A stretch of 8,664 nucleotides of DNA from positions 1-8,664 of the forward strand of contig JAHZIU010000271.1 in the NCBI GenBank assembly GCA_022601315.1, read 5' to 3'. This stretch comes from Betaproteobacteria bacterium (GTDB taxonomy: Bacteria; Pseudomonadota; Gammaproteobacteria; Burkholderiales; Nitrosomonadaceae). Shown here piece by piece: positions 1-7,488 of the stretch (the stretch's first letter is position 1; each line of letters begins with the position of its first letter). The notes beneath the pieces are model-generated. The model searched no databases, had not been told where the DNA came from, and worked only from the letters and a program-made list of their open reading frames with translations. The position numbers were made by a program, and so were the translations under genes.

Positions 1-186
1 AACACTAATGCGAATTTACGCCAAAATCCAAACGCCAATTCAGCAATAATTCGTGAACTCACAAAAAACACCCTCTTGACTGCAAATGCATATCATTACA
101 ACTGGTTACTAGTATTAACAGAGGAGGAAGAACAAGGGTGGGTACATAATTCCTTAATAGAATCTCAGATATATAACAATCATTGA
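1..186 (+). CDS. C-terminal end of an SH3-domain (SH3b-like) protein, partial at 5'
   Basis: The first frame is open from base 1 and ends at TGA 184-186, giving 61 residues with no start inside the window, so this is the tail of a gene that begins upstream. The visible part reads like a bacterial SH3 (SH3_3) repeat. A 'NLRQNPN' strand opening (residues 5-11 of the fragment) is followed by 'SAIIREL', a 'NWLLVLT' strand near residues 34-40, and a closing 'GWVHNSLI' near residues 46-53. These match the usual pattern of N-(L/V)-R-x-x-P, a turn, W-x-x-V and G-W-V. Such domains commonly sit in exported or cell-wall-associated proteins, but nothing here shows the N-terminus, so export and substrate are unknown. 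It is followed by an acidic-to-polar tail without further domains. The gene converges with the cyclase gene, 40 bases away. I am fairly sure of the domain and not of any specific function. Confidence 0.72.
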   Translation, partial: NTNANLRQNPNANSAIIRELTKNTLLTANAYHYNWLLVLTEEEEQGWVHNSLIESQIYNNH

Positions 187-226
187 ATGTTTATTTAGAG
201 CCAATAACCGGGAAAAATACTAATAG

Positions 227-1891
227 TTAATGCAATTTTTTAATGCTGCGTGGCTTTATACAGTAAACTTGGTCACGTCCTGCTCGCTTTGCTTCATAGA
301 GTGCACTATCAACACGAGACAAAAGAATAGTTTGTGTTGTATCACTAGATTCACACTCTATAATACCTATACTCAGTGCTACTTTAACCGTTTCTCCAAT
401 AGCATTACAATGAATCTTAGCCACTTGAGAGCGAATACGCTCAGCTGTACTTAGTGCCTGTTCTACTGTTGTCTCGGTCAAAACAACAAGAAACTCATCA
501 CCACCATAACGTGCAGCAAAATCCACACTGCGAATGGAATTGTTCAACGCTTTAGCAACAGCTACCAAAATTTCATCTCCAGCAACATGACCAAGGCTAT
601 CATTTAAATGCTTGAAGTAATCTACATCCATCATTAGCATAACAAAAGGGCGTTTATTACGTTTAAATCTCTCAAGCTGATCATTAAGAATCAAACTCAA
701 TTTACTTCGATTATAAAGACCAGTAAGCCCATCAGTTATCGATAATTTTTCCAGCAACTGATTCTTTTGCATCATGGTTTGATTGGCTACTTCAATTTCA
801 GACTGATTTTGTCGAAGCTTATCAGCCATATGATTAAACATCTGAGTCAATCGACCAAGCTCATCTTTTTGTAAAACCGTAAGCCGCACTTCCAGATCAC
901 CTTTGACGATTTGCTGAGTTGCGTCAACTAGCCGCTGTAAAGGGACAACGATAGAATGGGCCAGCCGAATTGCTACAATTGCAATAATTAGAAGTAATAT
1001 GCCAACCTGAACAATAAACAAATTACGTTGTTTAATCCAAGCCGCATAAACATCTTTACGGTTTCTTTCGGCGACTATGGTAATTGGCAACATTTCAGAC
1101 AAATAAGCCAACCCGATTACTTGCTGTTGCATAACGCCATCAAAGACCAACGTTTGTCCAGTTTGCTTTTGCAAACGCTCAAGTATTTCAGTATCCAATG
1201 ACAAAACATTCACGGCCTCAACATGACTTGCTAACATTACACGACCATCTGGATTAATTAACAGCACTTCACTTAGTGGATTTTTTTTTGCATCTTTCAA
1301 AGCAGTTTGTATTGTATGTAAATCCAATGCAATGACCAGTGCGCCCAGCACAAAATTATCCAATGACAATATCGGAACCGCAATATTTAACAACGCAGTT
1401 TCGTGTTGCGTACTCCAGCGGGGTGGAGATGCCACAAAACCCTGTGTCAACACATTATCTTGAGACCAATCAAATGAAAAATTCATTACAGACGGCTCTA
1501 TTACACTGCTAGCAACCATATCTCCTTCTGCATCTAGCACAGTAAGTTCTAACATTGTATCCAGCCTTTCATGTACTGAGCGCAGATAATGCGCCAAAGC
1601 TTGATCGTTCTCTTCATGATCACTCACTTCAGATCGTGAGGTTACTGATAACGCATTGACAATGATGTTTGCAGTTGACAACGCCCGCGCCGCGTAAAAA
1701 TGCTCATTTACCCATAAATCTAATTCTCGACTGGCATGCTTCGCCAATGTTCGTAATTCACGCGTCACACTATCACTGATCATTGTTTCATTTTGTTGAA
1801 ATAACAACAAACCTAGCCCCAATGATGGAATAAGCGTTGCTAAAATAGCAAAAACTATAATCTTGCTTTTAATACTTCTCAATGTGGTCAT
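227..1891 (-). CDS. membrane-bound diguanylate cyclase (sensor-HAMP-GGDEF)
   Basis: This 554-residue protein is predicted to make cyclic di-GMP from two GTP at the inner membrane. A first membrane segment (about residues 11-31) is followed by a periplasmic region to about 288 that looks like a double-Cache sensor, then a second membrane segment (about 290-310), a HAMP linker (about 311-363) and a short helical stretch. The GGDEF domain spans about 384-545. Its active-site signature is intact (GGDEF at 463-467), as are the metal and substrate motifs (D422, FK at 426-427, ND at 430-431, GD at 438-439). An inhibitory I-site RxxD lies at 454-457, five residues before GGDEF, so product feedback is expected. 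There is no EAL domain. The start at 1891 has only a weak ribosome-binding site (GGG immediately before the ATG). The coding strand carries a run of nine A at residues 201-204. The ligand is unknown. It is divergent from carA and probably has its own promoter. Confidence 0.9.
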   Translation of the reverse strand: MTTLRSIKSKIIVFAILATLIPSLGLGLLLFQQNETMISDSVTRELRTLAKHASRELDLWVNEHFYAARALSTANIIVNALSVTSRSEVSDHEENDQALAHYLRSVHERLDTMLELTVLDAEGDMVASSVIEPSVMNFSFDWSQDNVLTQGFVASPPRWSTQHETALLNIAVPILSLDNFVLGALVIALDLHTIQTALKDAKKNPLSEVLLINPDGRVMLASHVEAVNVLSLDTEILERLQKQTGQTLVFDGVMQQQVIGLAYLSEMLPITIVAERNRKDVYAAWIKQRNLFIVQVGILLLIIAIVAIRLAHSIVVPLQRLVDATQQIVKGDLEVRLTVLQKDELGRLTQMFNHMADKLRQNQSEIEVANQTMMQKNQLLEKLSITDGLTGLYNRSKLSLILNDQLERFKRNKRPFVMLMMDVDYFKHLNDSLGHVAGDEILVAVAKALNNSIRSVDFAARYGGDEFLVVLTETTVEQALSTAERIRSQVAKIHCNAIGETVKVALSIGIIECESSDTTQTILLSRVDSALYEAKRAGRDQVYCIKPRSIKKLH

Positions 1892-1931
1892 CCCATTAAA
1901 GAAAAAATATTATCTCAACCAGAAGCAATTA

Positions 1932-1959
1932 ATTTTATCATTACAATTTAATTTCTGAA
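1932..1959 (-). promoter_or_regulatory. candidate promoter of the diguanylate cyclase gene
   Basis: On the minus strand TTCAGA (1959-1954) and TAAAAT (1937-1932) are separated by 16 bases. The -10 box is preceded by TGA, giving an extended -10 of the form TGnTAAAAT. This would start transcription near 1925 and leave a leader of about 34 bases before the ATG at 1891. The region is very AT-rich, so chance matches are easy; this is the best match I could find by eye. Confidence 0.35.
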
Positions 1960-2062
1960 CACAAATGAGTACTTGTTTATAGAGTACAGGTGTATAAATA
2001 AACTGTCACTCCAAATCTGATTTTTATCCTTATTTTAGACATAAGCCTAAAAAACATTTTCG

Positions 2063-2091
2063 TACAAACAGAATTCTTTTTCACGTATAAT
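2063..2091 (+). promoter_or_regulatory. candidate sigma-70-type promoter of carAB
   Basis: A perfect -10 hexamer TATAAT lies at 2086-2091. At 17-base spacing the -35 position reads TACAAA (2063-2068), which matches the consensus at only three of six bases. Transcription would start near 2098, giving a leader of about 70 bases before the carA GTG. A weak -35 in front of a perfect -10 could mean an activator is involved, but no operator is recognisable. Confidence 0.45.
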
Positions 2092-2155
2092 TTCACACTC
2101 GAATGCAGGGGTATTGATACACATCGATCCCATTTCCATATCTAGCGTTAGCATC

Positions 2156-2161
2156 AAGGAG
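2156..2161 (+). promoter_or_regulatory. ribosome-binding site that sets the carA start
   Basis: AAGGAG stands six bases before GTG 2168-2170. This is a full-strength Shine-Dalgarno match at good spacing. The in-frame TTG at 2114 has only GCAGGGG nearby, ending three bases from it, and would add 18 residues with no counterpart in CarA as I know it from E. coli. Confidence 0.85.
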
Positions 2162-2167
2162 TTCTTC

Positions 2168-3322
2168 GTGTCACAACACCCTCACGCCATCCTCGCACTT
2201 GCTGACGGAGCTATTTTTTATGGTGTATCTATTGGTGCAGAAGGTGTTGGTATTGGTGAAGTTGCATTTAACACAGCAATGACTGGATATCAGGAAATCT
2301 TGACAGACCCATCCTATTGCCAACAAATTATCACATTAACCTATCCTCATATTGGCAACACCGGAATAAATCCAGAAGATTTTGAGTCTGGGAACCTCGA
2401 TAAAGTCTATGCTACCGGTCTTGTAATACGTGATCTTCCATTGGTTTCCAGCAATCAACGACAAACTCAAACACTGACTAATTTCTTAAAAGAACAAAAA
2501 GTTGTAGCAATTGCTGAAATTGACACTCGTAAACTCACGCGTATTTTACGGGAACAAGGCGCACAATCTGGTTGTATTATGACAGGTAATATTGACGAAG
2601 AAAAAGCTCTACAATGCGCAAAATCATTTCCTGGTCTAGCCGGCATGGATTTAGCAAAAACCATCAGTTGTCACCAGCCTTATGAATGGAATGAGGGTGA
2701 ATGGTCATTAGAATCTGGTTATCAAATTCATCCCTCACCTCACTACCATGTAGCAGCATTTGATTTTGGCATCAAACGTAATATTTTGCGTAAACTTTCG
2801 CAACGAGGTTGCAAAGTAACTGTTTTCCCTGCACAAACCTCTGTCAATGAAATTCTTGACGCGCAGCCTGATGGTGTTTTTCTGTCTAATGGCCCAGGTG
2901 ATCCTGAACCCTGCGACTATGCTATTACTGCAACCAAAGCACTACTAGACAGAAAAATTCCTCTATTTGGCATCTGCTTAGGCCATCAATTGATGGGACT
3001 AGCCTGTGGCGCACGAACTATCAAGATGAAATTTGGACATCATGGTGCTAATCATCCGGTACAGGACGTTGACAGTAAAAAAGTTTTTATTACCAGTCAG
3101 AACCATGGCTTCGCTGTTGATGCGGAAACCTTACCTGAAAATGTACGTATAACACATATATCACTATTTGACGGCAGTCTACAAGGGTTTGAGTTGTTAG
3201 ACAGGCCTGCATTTTGCTTCCAAGGTCACCCTGAAGCCAGCCCTGGCCCTCAGGAAATAGATTATCTTTTTGATCGCTTTATTGAAACCATGCAACGCTA
3301 TAAGAATCAATCTGAAGTATAA
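2168..3322 (+). CDS. carA: carbamoyl phosphate synthetase small (glutaminase) subunit
   Basis: CarA hydrolyses glutamine and passes ammonia through a tunnel to CarB, which makes carbamoyl phosphate for pyrimidines and arginine. From GTG 2168 the protein is 384 residues, close to the 382 of E. coli. The N-terminal CarA-specific domain (about residues 1-190) contains '[13 protein letters not shown]' and 'IDTRKLTR'. The C-terminal class I glutamine amidotransferase domain carries the oxyanion-loop stretch 'SNGPGDP', the nucleophile Cys270 in 'GICLGHQ', and the catalytic His354 and Glu356 in 'GHPEA', so the triad is complete. The GTG start is chosen because of AAGGAG six bases upstream and because the protein then begins like the family ('[14 protein letters not shown]'). 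It leads the probable carA-carB-greA operon; carB follows after 54 bases that contain no terminator-like hairpin. Confidence 0.97.
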   Translation: MSQHPHAILALADGAIFYGVSIGAEGVGIGEVAFNTAMTGYQEILTDPSYCQQIITLTYPHIGNTGINPEDFESGNLDKVYATGLVIRDLPLVSSNQRQTQTLTNFLKEQKVVAIAEIDTRKLTRILREQGAQSGCIMTGNIDEEKALQCAKSFPGLAGMDLAKTISCHQPYEWNEGEWSLESGYQIHPSPHYHVAAFDFGIKRNILRKLSQRGCKVTVFPAQTSVNEILDAQPDGVFLSNGPGDPEPCDYAITATKALLDRKIPLFGICLGHQLMGLACGARTIKMKFGHHGANHPVQDVDSKKVFITSQNHGFAVDAETLPENVRITHISLFDGSLQGFELLDRPAFCFQGHPEASPGPQEIDYLFDRFIETMQRYKNQSEV

Positions 3323-3376
3323 AAAGCATAAAAAAAACCAACTTACTTAATACCAAATTTTTCTATTTAAAAGTGT

Positions 3377-6300
3377 ATGCCTAAACGTACCGACATAAAA
3401 TCCATTCTTATAATTGGTGCTGGCCCTATTATTATCGGCCAGGCGTGTGAGTTTGATTATTCCGGTGTGCAGGCTTGCAAAGCACTACGCGAGGAAGGTT
3501 ACCGAATCATCCTGGTTAACTCAAACCCAGCTACTATTATGACTGACCCGGAAATGGCTGATGCAACTTATATAGAGCCAATTACCTGGAAAATGGTAGA
3601 AAAAATCATAACGATTGAGCGCCCCGAAGCGCTGCTCCCCACCATGGGTGGGCAAACAGCTTTGAACTGTGCGTTAGACCTCGTGAAACATGGTGTGCTT
3701 GAGACATATGGTGTTGAGCTTATAGGCGCATCCCGTGAAGCCATTGACAAAGCGGAGGACCGTGAAAAATTTAAGCAAGCCATGTCTCGGATTGGACTGA
3801 ACTCCGCACGCTCTGCAGTAGCGCATAGTATGGAAGAAGCACTGCAAGTCCAAGCTATGGTTGGTTATCCGGTTATCATTCGTCCATCCTTCACAATGGG
3901 AGGTAGTGGCGGCGGTATTGCGTACAACCGCGAGGAGTTTCTGGATATATGTGAACGTGGATTGGATGCCTCTCCAACTAAGGAATTATTAATTGAAGAA
4001 TCCGTCATCGGTTGGAAAGAGTTTGAGATGGAAGTCGTGCGAGATAAACAGGATAATTGCATTATTATCTGCGCGATCGAAAATGTTGATGCCATGGGCG
4101 TTCACACAGGTGATTCAATCACAGTCGCTCCTGCACAAACATTAACTGATAAGGAATACCAATTGATGCGTAATGCATCAATCGCGATTCTACGCGAAAT
4201 CGGTGTGGAAACAGGTGGTTCTAATGTACAGTTTGCAATTAATCCAAATGATGGGCGTATGCTGATCATTGAAATGAATCCACGTGTATCACGCTCCTCA
4301 GCATTAGCCTCAAAAGCAACAGGCTTCCCGATTGCTAAAATAGCAGCCAAACTCGCCGTTGGTTATACGCTCAATGAACTCGATAATGATATTACTGGTG
4401 GTGTTACCCCAGCATCATTTGAACCGACAATTGATTATGTTGTTACTAAAATTCCCCGTTTTGCGTTTGAGAAATTCCCGCAAACTAATGACCGCCTGAC
4501 CACACAAATGAAATCTGTCGGGGAAGTAATGGCCATTGGTCGCACCTTCCAGGAGTCATTTCAAAAAGCCTTACGAGGATTGGAAACCGGCTCTGATGGC
4601 TTGGATGAAAAAACAGATAGTCTGGAAGTCATCCGAACAGAACTAGCTAATCCAGGCCCGGAACGTATCTGGTATGTAGCAGACGCTTTTCGTTGCAACA
4701 TGACAATTGAAAAAGTTCATCAGTTAACGCATATTGATCATTGGTTTTTGGCGCAAGTAGAAGACTTAGTCAAACAAGAACAGTCGCTTACTAACAAAAG
4801 ACTGGAAACACTCGACAAATATACCTTACGCAAACTGAAACGTAGTGGTTTTTCTGATCGACGTTTGGCAAAACTACTTAATACAGAGCAAACTGCGGTG
4901 CGTATTTATCGTCACCAATTCAATCTACGGCCTGTTTATAAACGAGTTGACACCTGCGCAGCTGAATTTGCAACAAGCACCGCCTACATGTATTCGACTT
5001 ACGATGACGAATGTGAAGCAAACCCAACTGGCAAACAAAAAATTATCGTGCTGGGTGGTGGCCCCAATCGTATTGGGCAAGGCATTGAATTTGATTATTG
5101 TTGTGTTCATGCTGCATTGGCATTACGCGAAGATGGTTTTGAAACAATCATGATCAACTGCAATCCAGAAACCGTTTCCACTGATTATGATACTTCAGAT
5201 CGATTATATTTTGAGCCACTTACGCTTGAAGATGTCCTCGAAATTGTTGCTGTCGAAAAACCAAACGGCGTCATTGTCCAGTACGGTGGGCAAACACCTC
5301 TCAAACTCGCTCGTGATCTGGAAGCAAATGGCGTGCCAATTATTGGTACCAGCCCAGACATGATTGATTGCGCCGAAGATCGAGAACGTTTCCAAAAAAT
5401 GTTACAACAATTAGGTTTGCAGCAACCACCAAATAGAACCGCCCGTAACCCTGAAGCAGCATTGGCTGCTGCCGATGAAATTGGTTATCCACTGGTGGTA
5501 CGGCCCAGCTATGTTTTGGGTGGTCGTGCTATGGAAATCGTTCATGAGCAATCTGACCTGGAACGCTACATGCGTGAAGCTGTTAAAGTTTCCAATGACT
5601 CACCCGTGTTACTGGATCATTTCCTTAATAATGCCACCGAAGTAGATATTGACGCTATTCATGATGGGGAAACCGTTCTTATTGGCGGTATTATGGAACA
5701 CATTGAACAAGCCGGTGTGCATTCTGGGGATTCCGCCTGTTCATTACCACCGTTTAATCTTCAACCCGCCGTTCAGGATGAGTTACGCCGTCAAACAGCA
5801 GCCATGGCCAAGGCACTTAATGTAGTCGGATTAATGAATGTTCAGTTTGCTATTCAGGATGATATGGTCTATGTACTTGAAGTCAATCCCAGAGCATCAC
5901 GTACTGTACCTTTTGTGTCTAAAGCAACCGGCCAGCAATTGGCTAAAATATCGGCACGCTGCATGACTGGCAAAACACTGGCTAGCCAAAGTAAAACGCA
6001 AGAAATCTTTCCGCCTTATTATTCCGTAAAAGAAGCCGTATTCCCCTTTATTAAATTTTCTGGTGTTGATACGATATTGGGGCCAGAGATGAAATCAACT
6101 GGTGAAGTTATGGGAATGGGGAAGAGCTTTGCAGAAGCTTTTGTCAAATCTCAATTAGCAACGGAAATCAAACTACCAACTTCTGGTAAAATTTTCATCA
6201 GTGTACGCGGCTCAGACAAGTTGCAAGCAGTTGAAATTGCTCGGAACCTTGCAGAATTAGGCTTCACACTTTATGCCACACGTGGCACTGCAGCAACAAT

Positions 6301-6577
6301 ATTGGAGGCAGGCATAGAAGTCATAACGATAAACAAAGTAGCAGAAGGACGTCCACATATTGTTGACATGATTAAAAATGGAGAAATTAATTTAATCATT
6401 AATACGGTAAAAAATCAGCGAAGTGCAATACGTGATTCTTATTCAATCCGTCATGCTGCACTGCAAGCAAGTGTAACATACTACACAACTCTAGCTGGCG
6501 CACGTGCAGCTTGTGTAGGCATGACCAATATGCAAGAATTGCAAGCCTATAATCTACAAAAACTGCATTCATATTAA
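3377..6577 (+). CDS. carB: carbamoyl phosphate synthetase large subunit
   Basis: CarB makes carbamoyl phosphate from bicarbonate, two ATP and the ammonia supplied by CarA. The protein is 1066 residues (E. coli 1073) and shows the duplicated layout. The carboxyphosphate half begins with '[17 protein letters not shown]' and holds the ATP-grasp motif '[12 protein letters not shown]'. An oligomerisation region follows, about 400-552. The carbamoyl-phosphate half starts near residue 553 ('[15 protein letters not shown]') with '[14 protein letters not shown]'. The regulatory MGS-like domain begins near 935. In that domain Thr968, Thr971, Lys987 and Asn1009 match E. coli nucleotide-effector contacts, but Val1011 and Tyr1036 stand where E. 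coli has Thr1017 and Asp1041. No Shine-Dalgarno sequence precedes ATG 3377; the leader is A/T-rich, so translation may be coupled to carA or rely on ribosomal protein S1. It is followed by greA after 39 bases. Confidence 0.98.
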   Translation: MPKRTDIKSILIIGAGPIIIGQACEFDYSGVQACKALREEGYRIILVNSNPATIMTDPEMADATYIEPITWKMVEKIITIERPEALLPTMGGQTALNCALDLVKHGVLETYGVELIGASREAIDKAEDREKFKQAMSRIGLNSARSAVAHSMEEALQVQAMVGYPVIIRPSFTMGGSGGGIAYNREEFLDICERGLDASPTKELLIEESVIGWKEFEMEVVRDKQDNCIIICAIENVDAMGVHTGDSITVAPAQTLTDKEYQLMRNASIAILREIGVETGGSNVQFAINPNDGRMLIIEMNPRVSRSSALASKATGFPIAKIAAKLAVGYTLNELDNDITGGVTPASFEPTIDYVVTKIPRFAFEKFPQTNDRLTTQMKSVGEVMAIGRTFQESFQKALRGLETGSDGLDEKTDSLEVIRTELANPGPERIWYVADAFRCNMTIEKVHQLTHIDHWFLAQVEDLVKQEQSLTNKRLETLDKYTLRKLKRSGFSDRRLAKLLNTEQTAVRIYRHQFNLRPVYKRVDTCAAEFATSTAYMYSTYDDECEANPTGKQKIIVLGGGPNRIGQGIEFDYCCVHAALALREDGFETIMINCNPETVSTDYDTSDRLYFEPLTLEDVLEIVAVEKPNGVIVQYGGQTPLKLARDLEANGVPIIGTSPDMIDCAEDRERFQKMLQQLGLQQPPNRTARNPEAALAAADEIGYPLVVRPSYVLGGRAMEIVHEQSDLERYMREAVKVSNDSPVLLDHFLNNATEVDIDAIHDGETVLIGGIMEHIEQAGVHSGDSACSLPPFNLQPAVQDELRRQTAAMAKALNVVGLMNVQFAIQDDMVYVLEVNPRASRTVPFVSKATGQQLAKISARCMTGKTLASQSKTQEIFPPYYSVKEAVFPFIKFSGVDTILGPEMKSTGEVMGMGKSFAEAFVKSQLATEIKLPTSGKIFISVRGSDKLQAVEIARNLAELGFTLYATRGTAATILEAGIEVITINKVAEGRPHIVDMIKNGEINLIINTVKNQRSAIRDSYSIRHAALQASVTYYTTLAGARAACVGMTNMQELQAYNLQKLHSY

Positions 6578-6587
6578 CATATGAGAT

Positions 6588-6620
6588 AGGATAATTATGA
6601 AGAGCAAAATATTACAATGA
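6588..6620 (+). promoter_or_regulatory. possible leader mini-ORF coupled to greA
   Basis: AGGA (6588-6591) stands five bases before ATG 6597. That ATG opens a frame of seven codons (MKSKILQ) ending at TGA 6618-6620. The TGA overlaps the greA ATG (6617-6619) in the classic ATGA arrangement of translational coupling. greA itself has only a distant AAGAG. Ribosomes could therefore load on the mini-ORF and re-initiate on greA. This is inferred from layout alone; a seven-codon frame can occur by chance. Confidence 0.35.
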
Positions 6621-7093
6621 GCACAATTCCATTAACCGTAGTTGGCGCAGAAGCACTGCGCAAAGAATTACATGAAATGAAGACTGTTCAACGTCCTGCA
6701 GTTATTGCAGCGATTGCAGAAGCACGCTCGCACGGTGATCTTTCGGAAAATGCCGAATATGATGCGGCTAAGGAAAAACAAGGGTTTATTGAAGGACGCA
6801 TTGCTGATTTAGAAGGTAAGCTTTCCAATGCGCAAATTATCAACCCAGCACTCATTGATGCAGATGGCGCGTGTGTATTCGGTGCTACTGTAGAATTGGA
6901 GGATCTGCAAAGTGGCGATGTCGTTACTTATCAAATAGTCGGTGATGATGAAGCCAACATAAAAGAAGGAAAAATCTCCATCAGTTCCCCCATTTCCCGT
7001 GCCCTAATTGGCAAGTTTGAAGGAGATATTGCAGATGTTCAGGCACCCGGTGGCATTCGTGAATACGAAATTCTGGATGTTAAATATATCTAG
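6617..7093 (+). CDS. greA: transcription elongation factor GreA
   Basis: GreA enters the secondary channel of RNA polymerase and stimulates cleavage of backtracked RNA. The 158-residue protein has exactly the E. coli length. An N-terminal coiled coil (about residues 1-75) carries the two acidic tip residues Asp41 and Glu44 in '[10 protein letters not shown]', which mark an active GreA. The C-terminal FKBP-like domain (about 80-158) contains 'YQIVGDDEA', '[11 protein letters not shown]' and the ending 'YEILDVKYI'. The start at 6617 is supported by alignment with the family N-terminus ('[15 protein letters not shown]'). Its own ribosome-binding site is weak (AAGAG, 12 bases away). A seven-codon frame with a better site ends in an ATGA overlap with this start. 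It is the last gene of the probable carAB-greA unit and converges with yhbY across 8 bases. Confidence 0.97.
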   Translation: MSTIPLTVVGAEALRKELHEMKTVQRPAVIAAIAEARSHGDLSENAEYDAAKEKQGFIEGRIADLEGKLSNAQIINPALIDADGACVFGATVELEDLQSGDVVTYQIVGDDEANIKEGKISISSPISRALIGKFEGDIADVQAPGGIREYEILDVKYI

Positions 7094-7101
7094 ATCAAAA
7101 A

Positions 7102-7458
7102 TCAACTTTGGAAACTACGTTTAGAACGACGTGGCTCGCGTTTCTTTCTAAGAGATAGCTTCGCTTGTTGTTTCTTAGCTTCTTCCTCTGACTTGGGTCG
7201 ATAAATAATAAAAATTTTACCGATGTGTTGCACAGGTGCCGCGTCCAATTGCTCACAGACCTCTTCAAATAAAGCTTTTCTGGCAACTCGATCATCAAGC
7301 TGTACTTTGACTTTAATTAACTCATGACTCAAAAGCCCTCGATCCAGTTCTTCAATAACACTGGCTGATAATCCAACCTTTCCGATAGTTACTACTGGAT
7401 TAATCGAATGTGCTTGTGCTTTTAGTTCACGCCGGCGTATAACAGTAAGTGTTAACAT
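7102..7458 (-). CDS. yhbY: YhbY/CRM-domain RNA-binding protein, ribosome assembly
   Basis: This is a 118-residue CRM-domain protein of the YhbY family, which binds pre-50S ribosomal particles. The domain covers about residues 3-90, with the GxxG RNA-contact loop at 26-29 ('TIGKVGLSASV'), the conserved 'HELIKVKV' near 45-52, and 'VQHIGKIFIIYRP' near 76-88. E. coli YhbY has 97 residues; the excess here is a charged tail (about 90-118) rich in Lys and Arg, likely adding non-specific RNA affinity. The start at 7458 is chosen because AAGAGGA lies three to four bases upstream and the family N-terminus aligns there. A longer frame back to 7554 would overlap rlmE and add 32 unrelated residues. It lies opposite both neighbours: tail to tail with greA, head to head with rlmE. 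I saw no convincing promoter of its own, but one may lie inside the rlmE coding sequence. Confidence 0.92.
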   Translation of the reverse strand: MLTLTVIRRRELKAQAHSINPVVTIGKVGLSASVIEELDRGLLSHELIKVKVQLDDRVARKALFEEVCEQLDAAPVQHIGKIFIIYRPKSEEEAKKQQAKLSLRKKREPRRSKRSFQS

Positions 7459-7480
7459 AAATCCTCTTGTAAAATATAAT
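7452..7480 (+). promoter_or_regulatory. near-consensus promoter of rlmE predicting a leaderless mRNA
   Basis: TTAACA (7452-7457, five of six consensus bases) and TATAAT (7475-7480, six of six) are separated by exactly 17 bases. The expected transcription start, about 5 to 9 bases after the -10, is 7485-7489, and the rlmE ATG is at 7489. The -35 box overlaps the yhbY start codon (7456-7458), and the spacer contains the yhbY ribosome-binding site on the other strand. Confidence 0.7.
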
Positions 7481-7488
7481 TCTATCTG

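Noticed and set aside
187..226. Bidirectional terminator between the SH3 gene and the cyclase
   Set aside because: No inverted repeat with a T run could be found in these 40 bases.
230..454. A 74-codon plus-strand frame opposite the cyclase GGDEF domain
   Set aside because: It is antisense to the conserved GGDEF-coding region, with no ribosome-binding site and no recognisable domain.
2035..2056. Terminator-like hairpin TTAG...CTAA followed by an A run
   Set aside because: The stem is only four base pairs and AT-rich, and the A/T runs are on the wrong side for an intrinsic terminator on either strand.
2098..2167. Riboswitch or attenuator in the carA leader
   Set aside because: The predicted leader is only about 70 bases, and I see no stable paired structure, T-run terminator or known aptamer pattern.
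4845..5153. A 102-codon open frame inside carB on the plus strand
   Set aside because: It lies wholly within strongly conserved carB sequence in another frame, has no family resemblance, and its codons follow carB.
7095..7298. A 67-codon minus-strand frame overlapping yhbY
   Set aside because: It is a frame-shifted shadow of yhbY with no recognisable protein features.
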